Shown here one piece after another: positions 5,987-11,816 of a DNA stretch of 11,816 bases. Origin of the DNA: Saprospiraceae bacterium (GTDB lineage: Bacteria > Bacteroidota > Bacteroidia > Chitinophagales > Saprospiraceae); the NCBI GenBank assembly GCA_013042795.1, contig JABDPK010000104.1:1-11816 (forward strand). Reading direction: 5' to 3'. Below the pieces are notes generated by a model. That model was not told where the DNA came from. It worked only from the letters and a program-made list of their open reading frames with translations, and did no database searches. Position 1 is the stretch's first letter; every line of letters begins with the position of its first letter. The translations under genes were made by a program, and so were the position numbers.

Positions 5987-8900
5987 ATGAAAAATTTTCT
6001 GCTTTCAGTACTTAGCTTCATGATGTTTACCGTATGTTTTGTACAACTCAACGCACAGACATACGTCACTTCACAAGCATGTATGGCTTGCCACCCTGAT
6101 CATTTTTCAGACTGGCAGGCATCTGGTCACCCCTACAAATTTACGATCACTCCGGGAGATTCGGAACCGACTTATCCTGCTGAAGCAGTTAACTTCCAGG
6201 ATGAGTGGATCAGTAATCTTGGGGACGGTTCTCATACATGGAACGATGTGGCTGGTGTGATTGGAGGTTATGGATGGAAAACAAGGTTTGTAGGAACTGA
6301 TGGACATATCATTGGTACTGCAGGAAGCTCGTTTGCTGATGCAGGTGGCGGACATAACCAGATTAATTTTTATGGCGGAGAAAACCATGGATGGGCTGAT
6401 TATAATGCCGGTAATACCAAAATATATAATTACAGTTGTTTCAAATGCCACACAACAGGTGGTGATACTGAAGGAACCTGGTTGGCAGGCGTTGAAGGCT
6501 TGGGAACATTCAGTGAAGGTGGAATAGGCTGTGAAGCCTGTCATGGTCCAGGTAGTGATCATGTTGCTAACCCGACAAAAGATAATATCGACCTTGTATA
6601 TGAACAAGTCCACCTGGATAACAGTCTTGGCGGACTATCAGTTGATGGTGTTGTTCAGATGCCGGATCCTGAAGGTAATGATGTTAACTTCATGTGCGGT
6701 ACTTGCCATAACAGGAGTTATACCGACCCGATCAATGCAAGTGGTGGTTTTATAAGACACCATGAACAATGGGATGAATTCATTGCTACGAAACATGCAG
6801 AAGCAGGTTTCAGTTGTACTACTTGTCACGACCCTCATAAACGTGTCATATGGGATGGTGAAGGCATTAAGAGAACTTGCGAACAATGCCACCCGGATCA
6901 CAGTGCGATGGTAAATCACTCGCCGGCAGCGACATGTGTCGATTGTCATATGCCGTATGCTGCTAAATCAGGTACCAAAATCGGTGAAAGTGGATATCGG
7001 GGCGATGTCAGATCTCACTTGATGACAATCATCCCAACTACAGAATCAATGTTTACTGAAGATGGATCTGCTGTCAAAGATGATGATGATCGATCTGCAG
7101 CACTTAGTCCGGCCTTTGCATGTCTTGGATGTCACAATGATGATCCAAATGATGACATTCCGGATCAAACGCTTGAACATGCCGCATTTGCAGCTGCCAA
7201 TATGCACGCTGAAAAAACTTATGTGACTTCAGAGCTTTGTTCCAACTGTCATAAAGATCACTATGATGACTGGGCAGATTCAGGTCACCCATATAAATTC
7301 ACTATAACTGATGGTGACATGGGTCCTACCTATCCTGATGAAGCCATCAACTTCCAGGATACATGGTTGGAAAATCTTGGTGATGGTTCTCATACTTGGG
7401 AAGATATTGCCGGTGTCATCGGAGGATATGGATGGAAAACAAGATTTGTTGGAACTGATGGTCATATAATCGGAACCGCTGGCAGTTCATTTGATGATGC
7501 AGGAGGCGGAAATAACCAGATCAATTTCTTCGGTGGAGAAAATCATGGTTGGGTGGATTACAATGCCGGTAATACCAAAATATACAACTATGGCTGTTTT
7601 AAATGTCATACAACTGGTGGAGATACACTTGGCACATGGTTACCTGGAGTTGAAGGTCTTGGAACATTCAGCGAAGGAGGAGTCGGGTGTGAATCATGTC
7701 ACGGACCTGGTAACGAACACGTTATCAATCCTACCAAAGACAATATTGATATAGTATACGAGCAAGCACACCTTGACAACAGTCTTGGTGGATTATCCAT
7801 TGACGGTGTCGTTCAGATGCCAGACCCGGAAGGAGATGATGTGAATTTCATGTGTGGTACATGCCACAACAGGAGTTACACTGATCCGATCAATTCCAGC
7901 GGAGGATTTATCAGGCACCATGAACAATGGGACGAATTCGTTGCAACTAAACATTCAGAAGTAGGTTTCAGTTGTACCACTTGTCACGACCCACACAAAC
8001 GTGTAATATGGGATGGTGAAGGCATTAGCAGAACTTGTGAACAATGTCACCCAAATCATAGCGAGGTATTGAATCACTCTCCTGCTGCGACCTGTGTCGA
8101 TTGTCATATGCCATTTGCAGCAAAATCAGGTACAACAAGAGGACAAAGTGGCTTTAAAGGTGATGTCAGATCTCACTTGATGGCGATCAATCCAAATACA
8201 GAATCCATGTTCACAGAAGATGGTTCTGCAGTGAAGGATGATGATGAGCGATCAGCTGCATTAAGCCCGGCATATGCCTGCCTTGGATGTCACAATGATG
8301 ATCCTGATGATGATATTCCGGATCAAACACTTGAACACGCAGCCTTTGCCGCAGCAAATATGCACGTTGAAAAAACTTATGTGACATCAGAATTATGTTC
8401 TAATTGTCACAAAGACCATTACGATAACTGGAAAGATTCCGGTCACCCATACAAATTTACTATCACCGATGGTGACATGGGACCAACTTATCCTGATGAA
8501 GCCATCAACTTCCAGGATACATGGCTTGAAAACCTTGGAGATGGATCTCATACCTGGGAAGACATTGCTGGTGTGATTGGAGGTTATGGATGGAAAACAA
8601 GATTCGTTGGTACAGATGGTCATATCATTGGTACTGCAGGCAGCTCATTTGATGATGCCGGAGGAGGTAACAACCAGATCAATTTCTTCGGTGGAGAAAA
8701 TCATGGCTGGGTAGATTACAACGCAGGAAATACCAAGATTTATAACTACAGTTGTTTCAAATGTCATACGACTGGTGGAGACACACTAGGTACATGGTTG
8801 CCAGGTGTTGAAGGTCTGGGTACCTTCAGTGAAGGTGGTATCGGATGTGAATCCTGCCACGGACCAGGTAATGAACACGTTATAAATCCTTCCAAGGACA

Positions 8901-9829
8901 ATATAGATGTGGTGTATGAACAAGTGCATCTAGACAACAGTCTTGGCGGATTGTCAATTGACGGTGTCGTTCAGATGCCGGATCCTGAAGGAGATGATGT
9001 CAACTTTATGTGTGGTACTTGTCACAACAGGAGCTATACAGATCCAATCAATGCCAGTGGAGGTTTCGTAAGACACCACGAGCAGTGGGATGAATTCGTT
9101 GCTACACCGCATTTCGCAGGTGGTATGGATTGTTCTACTTGTCACGATCCACATAAACGCGTCATCTGGGATGGTGATGGAATAACACGGACTTGTGAAC
9201 AATGCCACCCGGATCAGGCAGAAACATTGCAACACGCTCCGGGCGTCACATGTATTGACTGTCATATGCCTTATGCTGCCAAATCGGGAACTACAAGAGG
9301 ATTAAGCGGATTTGTAGGAGATGTCAGATCACATATCATGACGATTACTCCTGATACAGCATCCATGTTCACTGCAGACGGTTCTGCGGTCAGGGATGAT
9401 GAAATGCGTCCGGCTTCATTAAGCCCGGCATATTCATGCCTCGGTTGTCATAATAATGATCCGAATGACAATATACCTGATAAAACATTGGAAGATGCGG
9501 CAGCCAAGTCCATTGGAATTCACATGAAGACTTCAGTAGCTGACATACTTAAAGATCAGTTGAACCTGAGGGTATATCCTAACCCATTCGTGGACAGGAT
9601 TACAATTGAATATACATTGAACAATACTGAGGATGTTAATATCAGCATCGTAGATGTGACCGGTAAGGTTGTGAGTACTATCAACAGCGGTCGTCAGACT
9701 TCAGGTACTCACCAGGTCTATTGGTCAGGTCTTGATAATGCGGGAGCAAAAGTTCAGTCCGGTGTTTACTTTGTAGACATCCAGCTTGATAATGCTTCAA
9801 CAGTTCATAAGATCATTATGCTGAGATAA
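5987..9829 (+). CDS. T9SS-sorted 24-haem cytochrome c made of three octahaem modules
   Basis: The 1280-residue protein has a signal peptide (1-23, cleavage after LNA), three tandem modules of 386 residues (25-410, 411-796, 797-1182) and a T9SS type A sorting domain (about 1186-1280: LRVYPNPF, then GVYFVDIQL, ending KIIMLR). Each module has eight CxxCH haem sites. In module 1 these are at C32, C151, C182, C237, C277, C298, C317 and C379; modules 2 and 3 repeat them at +386 and +772. Conserved extra histidines (SGHPYKF, ENHGW, RHHEQW, RSH) could be axial ligands. A glycine-rich stretch of about 115 residues without haem lies between haems 1 and 2. Parts of the module resemble the cytochrome c554-like multihaem family, from memory. 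It is probably periplasmically haem-loaded, then moved to the cell surface for electron transfer. Substrate or partner is unknown. The upstream resB-ccsA pair fits its maturation. Confidence 0.93.
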   Translation: MKNFLLSVLSFMMFTVCFVQLNAQTYVTSQACMACHPDHFSDWQASGHPYKFTITPGDSEPTYPAEAVNFQDEWISNLGDGSHTWNDVAGVIGGYGWKTRFVGTDGHIIGTAGSSFADAGGGHNQINFYGGENHGWADYNAGNTKIYNYSCFKCHTTGGDTEGTWLAGVEGLGTFSEGGIGCEACHGPGSDHVANPTKDNIDLVYEQVHLDNSLGGLSVDGVVQMPDPEGNDVNFMCGTCHNRSYTDPINASGGFIRHHEQWDEFIATKHAEAGFSCTTCHDPHKRVIWDGEGIKRTCEQCHPDHSAMVNHSPAATCVDCHMPYAAKSGTKIGESGYRGDVRSHLMTIIPTTESMFTEDGSAVKDDDDRSAALSPAFACLGCHNDDPNDDIPDQTLEHAAFAAANMHAEKTYVTSELCSNCHKDHYDDWADSGHPYKFTITDGDMGPTYPDEAINFQDTWLENLGDGSHTWEDIAGVIGGYGWKTRFVGTDGHIIGTAGSSFDDAGGGNNQINFFGGENHGWVDYNAGNTKIYNYGCFKCHTTGGDTLGTWLPGVEGLGTFSEGGVGCESCHGPGNEHVINPTKDNIDIVYEQAHLDNSLGGLSIDGVVQMPDPEGDDVNFMCGTCHNRSYTDPINSSGGFIRHHEQWDEFVATKHSEVGFSCTTCHDPHKRVIWDGEGISRTCEQCHPNHSEVLNHSPAATCVDCHMPFAAKSGTTRGQSGFKGDVRSHLMAINPNTESMFTEDGSAVKDDDERSAALSPAYACLGCHNDDPDDDIPDQTLEHAAFAAANMHVEKTYVTSELCSNCHKDHYDNWKDSGHPYKFTITDGDMGPTYPDEAINFQDTWLENLGDGSHTWEDIAGVIGGYGWKTRFVGTDGHIIGTAGSSFDDAGGGNNQINFFGGENHGWVDYNAGNTKIYNYSCFKCHTTGGDTLGTWLPGVEGLGTFSEGGIGCESCHGPGNEHVINPSKDNIDVVYEQVHLDNSLGGLSIDGVVQMPDPEGDDVNFMCGTCHNRSYTDPINASGGFVRHHEQWDEFVATPHFAGGMDCSTCHDPHKRVIWDGDGITRTCEQCHPDQAETLQHAPGVTCIDCHMPYAAKSGTTRGLSGFVGDVRSHIMTITPDTASMFTADGSAVRDDEMRPASLSPAYSCLGCHNNDPNDNIPDKTLEDAAAKSIGIHMKTSVADILKDQLNLRVYPNPFVDRITIEYTLNNTEDVNISIVDVTGKVVSTINSGRQTSGTHQVYWSGLDNAGAKVQSGVYFVDIQLDNASTVHKIIMLR
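6059..7216 (+). repeat. Octahaem module 1
   Basis: This is the first of three in-frame tandem units of 1158 bp, from TYVTSQAC to NMHAEK. Haem motifs in order are CMACH, CFKCH, CEACH, CGTCH, CTTCH, CEQCH, CVDCH and CLGCH. By hand count it differs from module 2 at about 57 of 386 residues (about 85% identity), spread evenly along the module. Confidence 0.9.
7217..8374 (+). repeat. Octahaem module 2
   Basis: The second unit has exactly the same length as the first and runs from TYVTSELC to NMHVEK. Its first 244 residues differ from module 3 at only about 9 positions, but its last 142 differ from module 3 at about 47. That last part is closer to module 1 (about 20 differences). It therefore looks like a hybrid of the other two. 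Confidence 0.9.
8375..9532 (+). repeat. Octahaem module 3, with diverged C-terminal third
   Basis: The third unit is aligned without gaps to the other two. All eight CxxCH motifs are kept (CSNCH, CFKCH, CESCH, CGTCH, CSTCH, CEQCH, CIDCH, CLGCH). Two histidines present in modules 1 and 2 are replaced: HPDHS and HPNHS become HPDQA, and LEHAA becomes LEDAA. It leads directly into the linker and sorting domain. Confidence 0.9.
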
Positions 9830-9848
9830 GAAGTTTATTGCAATGGTA

Positions 9849-9869
9849 TTTTAAGCATAGGTCTTAAAA
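9849..9869. other. Weak stem-loop between the cytochrome stop and its terminator
   Basis: TTTTAAG (9849-9855) and CTTAAAA (9863-9869) are perfect 7-bp arms around a 7-base loop. The stem is AT-rich and no T-tract follows. It could protect the 3' end of the message or be incidental. Confidence 0.3.
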
Positions 9870-9892
9870 GAATCCCATTAACAGAATGAATT

Positions 9893-9925
9893 GAAGGACC
9901 CGGCCTCGGGTCCTTCTTTTTATTT
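9893..9925 (+). terminator. Intrinsic terminator after the cytochrome gene
   Basis: GAAGGACCC (9893-9901) pairs perfectly with GGGTCCTTC (9908-9916) around a 6-base loop, and the T-rich tract TTTTTATTT follows at once. This 9-bp GC-rich stem with a T tail is a textbook rho-independent terminator. It separates the cytochrome transcript from ppgK. Confidence 0.92.
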
Positions 9926-10000
9926 ATAACAACTATTTGATAAAGTATGATTCAAGAACTATGATACTTATTAATTTAATGCCATAAACAAACAGGAATT

Positions 10001-10753
10001 ATGAAATTATTAGGTATTGACGTAGGGGGATCAGGTATAAAAGGTACTATTGTTGATAGTAAAACTGGTGAATTACTAACAGAAAGACATCGCATTCCTA
10101 CCCCATCACCTTCAACACCAGCTAATGTTGCAAAAACAATAAAAAATCTGGTAGAGCATTTCGATTATAATGGAGTCGTAGGGTGTGGCTTTCCTACCGT
10201 AATGGTCGAAGGTAGATCTTTGACCTTTGGAAATATTCACCCTGACTGGAAGGGAACAAATGTTCGAAAACTCCTTAAGAAAACCACTGGTCTTGATTTT
10301 GTCATCATGAATGATGCTGATATTGCAGGGTTTGCAGAATTGAAGTTTGGGGAAGCTAAAGGCAAAAAAGGGATGGTCGTTATCCTGACAATTGGTACTG
10401 GCATCGGTTCTGGTGTTTTTTATAACGGAGAACTTGTACCTAATATTGAAATGGGCAGGCTTCTTGGCCCGGATGAAAAACCATTTGAATACTGGACTGG
10501 TGACAAAGCCAGGAAAGACCAAAAACTGGAATGGCCGGAATGGGGAAAAAGATTCAATTATTTCCTGGAACATATTAAACGGACATTTACACCAGACCAT
10601 TTTATTCTTGGTGGTGGAGCAAGTAATAAATTTGACCTTTACAAAGATCAAATCACAGTTGATATACCAATCTCACTCGCTAAATTCAGGAATAATGCCG
10701 GAATTGTAGGCGCCGCCATTGCTGCCAGGAAATATGTGAAATCGAAGAAATAG
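10001..10753 (+). CDS. ppgK: Polyphosphate glucokinase-like ROK-family sugar kinase
   Basis: The 250-residue protein matches polyphosphate:glucose phosphotransferases, which phosphorylate glucose with polyphosphate and often also ATP. The N-terminal phosphate-binding motif is [11 protein letters not shown] (5-15). The catalytic aspartate is D105 in MNDADIAG, and the second phosphate motif is [10 protein letters not shown] (129-138). [10 protein letters not shown] (201-210) and the GIVGAA end are also typical. Two deviations stand out: the usual E-x-GH sugar-binding segment reads NIEMGRLL, with R153 in place of His, and the usual FPG reads FPT (64-66). The sugar specificity may therefore differ. 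It probably acts in the cytoplasm on glucose or a related sugar. AGGA lies seven bases before the ATG. The terminator upstream implies its own promoter. Confidence 0.85.
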   Translation: MKLLGIDVGGSGIKGTIVDSKTGELLTERHRIPTPSPSTPANVAKTIKNLVEHFDYNGVVGCGFPTVMVEGRSLTFGNIHPDWKGTNVRKLLKKTTGLDFVIMNDADIAGFAELKFGEAKGKKGMVVILTIGTGIGSGVFYNGELVPNIEMGRLLGPDEKPFEYWTGDKARKDQKLEWPEWGKRFNYFLEHIKRTFTPDHFILGGGASNKFDLYKDQITVDIPISLAKFRNNAGIVGAAIAARKYVKSKK

Positions 10754-10873
10754 AGACAAGTGCCAGGATATTAAATGCATCAGGACGATCGGAACTCAGC
10801 CGGATTTATGCTTTCACAATAGGATAATTATGATTTGTTTTAACTTAAAGGCATAAAACATTTTGCCATAACA

Positions 10874-11653
10874 ATGGACAGTCATAACGAAGATTCAATA
10901 AGCCTAAATAAGTTTATAAGCAGCCGTGGCATTTGTTCCAGGAGAGAAGCCGACAAACTTATTCAAAGTGGAAAAGTGACTATCAACGGCAAGATAGCCA
11001 GCCTCGGAAACAGAGTAATTCAAGGAGACCATGTAAAAGTCAATGGCAAACTGATCAAACCGAAGCCAAAACCAGTCTATATACTTCTTAATAAACCGGT
11101 AGGACTGGTAAGTACTACTGATAAACGTGAATCCCGAAACATCGTAGACTTTATAAACTATCCACAAAGACTATTTCCAGTGGGTCGCCTGGATGCAGCT
11201 TCGCAGGGACTGATCCTTTTGACAAATGATGGTGATATTGTCAATAAAATATTAAGGGCAGGTAACAATCACGAAAAAGAATATATTGTCACGGTCAATA
11301 AAAAAATCAACCAGGATTTCCTTAAACGAATGTCCGGTGGAGTGAGAATCCTGGGACAACTTACCAAGAAATGTAAAGTCAGGTATGTGAATGATCGTAC
11401 ATTCAGAATTATCCTTGTACAAGGTCTGAACAGGCAGATTCGCAGAATGTGTGAAGCTCTCGGATACAAGGTGTCAAGCCTCAACAGGATTAGAATTATG
11501 AACCTGAAAACCTCGAAACTAAAACCAGGACAATGGAGAAAACTGACGCCCGATGAACTAAAGGGTCTCAATCTAATGGTTGTCAATTCCACGAAAACCG
11601 AAGAAGGATCACGCTATAAAGGCAAGAAGAGCACAAAACACAGGAAGAAATAA
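10874..11653 (+). CDS. rluF: 23S rRNA pseudouridine synthase RluF
   Basis: The 259-residue protein belongs to the RsuA/RluB/RluE/RluF group and resembles E. coli RluF most closely. RluF converts uridine 2604 (and to a lesser degree 2605) of 23S rRNA to pseudouridine. An N-terminal S4 RNA-binding domain (about 9-57, LNKFISSRGICSRREADKLI) is followed by the catalytic domain. Its motif GRLDAASQGL holds the catalytic aspartate D107. NIVDFINYPQRLFPVGRLD, ILRAGNNHEKEY, TKKCKV and LVQGLNRQIRRMCEALGY are near-identical to RluF. The C-terminal tail (about 247-259) is strongly basic, as in many of these enzymes. It lies 120 bp after ppgK in the same direction, with no clear promoter or terminator in the gap. 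Confidence 0.93.
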   Translation: MDSHNEDSISLNKFISSRGICSRREADKLIQSGKVTINGKIASLGNRVIQGDHVKVNGKLIKPKPKPVYILLNKPVGLVSTTDKRESRNIVDFINYPQRLFPVGRLDAASQGLILLTNDGDIVNKILRAGNNHEKEYIVTVNKKINQDFLKRMSGGVRILGQLTKKCKVRYVNDRTFRIILVQGLNRQIRRMCEALGYKVSSLNRIRIMNLKTSKLKPGQWRKLTPDELKGLNLMVVNSTKTEEGSRYKGKKSTKHRKK

Positions 11654-11687
11654 ATTCCAGGAAACTGAAGCATCAATTTGAAGTAGT

Positions 11688-11713
11688 TGACGTGTGATTT
11701 AAATCACACGTCA
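11688..11713. repeat. Perfect 26-bp palindrome, unit 1 of a palindrome run
   Basis: The core at 11689-11712 has arms GACGTGTGAT and ATCACACGTC around TTAA. One more paired base on each side makes 26 perfectly symmetric bases. As RNA it gives a 10-bp stem with a four-base loop. It begins 35 bases after the rluF stop. No T-tract follows, so it is not a normal intrinsic terminator, though it could still block or stabilise the transcript end. Confidence 0.9.
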
Positions 11714-11741
11714 GATGTATTCTAGAAACTTCACTATACCC

Positions 11742-11765
11742 GACGTATGGTATACACCATACGTC
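11742..11765. repeat. 24-bp palindrome, unit 2
   Basis: Arms GACGTATGGT and ACCATACGTC are perfect complements around ATAC. Compared with unit 1, arm positions 6 and 9 are changed (G to A, A to G), and their partners on the other arm change to match. The unit starts 53 bp after unit 1, with a 29-bp spacer between the 24-bp cores. Confidence 0.88.
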
Positions 11766-11776
11766 TCATCCATCAA

Positions 11777-11798
11777 TGAAAACATCCGCAGGTTTTCA
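11777..11798. repeat. Inverted repeat within the second spacer
   Basis: TGAAAAC (11777-11783) and GTTTTCA (11792-11798) are perfect 7-bp arms around an 8-base centre. It fills most of the 34-bp spacer between palindromes 2 and 3, so this region can form alternating stems. It may be incidental. Confidence 0.45.
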
Positions 11799-11799
11799 C

Positions 11800-11816
11800 G
11801 ACGTGTGGTTTAAACC
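11800..11816. repeat. Palindrome unit 3, cut by the window end
   Basis: GACGTGTGGT, then TTAA, then ACC reaches the last base. If the symmetry holds, the unit would end at 11823 with the partner arm of its first ten bases. It starts 58 bp after unit 2. The three bases visible in the second arm already pair with the first arm, including the position that varies between units. Confidence 0.7.

Noticed and set aside
6107..9265. Long open frames on the minus strand and in other plus frames inside the cytochrome gene
   Set aside because: They are shadows of a strongly coding, repetitive gene. Frames recur at matching positions in different modules, as expected from the repeat, and have no signals of their own.
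9943..9969. Inverted repeat AAGTAT/ATACTT upstream of ppgK
   Set aside because: Only six AT-rich pairs with a 15-base gap; expected by chance in such sequence.
10112..10651. A 179-codon minus-strand frame across ppgK
   Set aside because: The plus-strand frame has clear ROK kinase motifs over the whole region; the reverse frame has none.
11688..11713. Intrinsic terminator for rluF
   Set aside because: The hairpin is perfect but is followed by AGATGTATTC rather than a T-tract, and similar palindromes repeat downstream. A role in ending transcription is possible but not supported.
11688..11816. CRISPR array
   Set aside because: Repeats differ at several positions, are fully self-complementary, and only three are seen. 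No cas gene is in the window.

Overview
The window looks like a chromosomal segment of a Bacteroidota bacterium, possibly of the Saprospiria or a related marine or aquatic lineage. The evidence is a C-terminal sorting domain of the type IX secretion system (T9SS), a TAnnTTTG-type promoter in front of rimO, low GC, a split System II cytochrome c maturation pair (ResB plus CcsA), and dispersed repeats that I remember as common in this phylum. The lineage within the phylum is a guess.

Layout from left to right: the 3' end of msrB (methionine sulfoxide reductase B); an unrecognised four-helix membrane protein; a repeat-rich gap; rimO on the minus strand; a secreted beta-barrel-like protein transcribed divergently from rimO; a short gap holding REP-like palindromes and a doubtful small ORF; an overlapping resB-ccsA pair; a 3.8 kb gene for a giant multiheme cytochrome; a strong intrinsic terminator; ppgK (polyphosphate glucokinase-like ROK kinase); rluF (23S rRNA pseudouridine synthase); and a run of 24-bp palindromes that continues past the right edge.

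The centre of interest is the cytochrome at 5987-9829. It has a signal peptide, three tandem octaheme modules of exactly 386 residues (1158 bp) each, 24 CxxCH haem sites in all, and a T9SS C-terminal sorting domain. It lies directly downstream of the two membrane proteins that attach haem to apocytochromes in the periplasm. The simplest reading is Sec export, haem attachment by ResB/CcsA, then passage of the folded 24-haem protein across the outer membrane by T9SS to the cell surface, where it could act as an electron conduit or redox enzyme. Its upstream region has a promoter-like pair and a 16-bp inverted repeat with CRP/FNR-like geometry. Similarities between the modules suggest that the three-module gene arose from a two-module ancestor by unequal recombination.

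The second notable feature is at the right edge. Two complete 24-bp palindromes and one truncated one, spaced about 53-58 bp apart, share a consensus but differ by paired, compensating substitutions, so base pairing or symmetry appears to be maintained. I do not recognise the family. The flanking housekeeping genes (msrB, rimO, ppgK, rluF) look ordinary, except that the ppgK product has Arg where a sugar-contacting His is expected.
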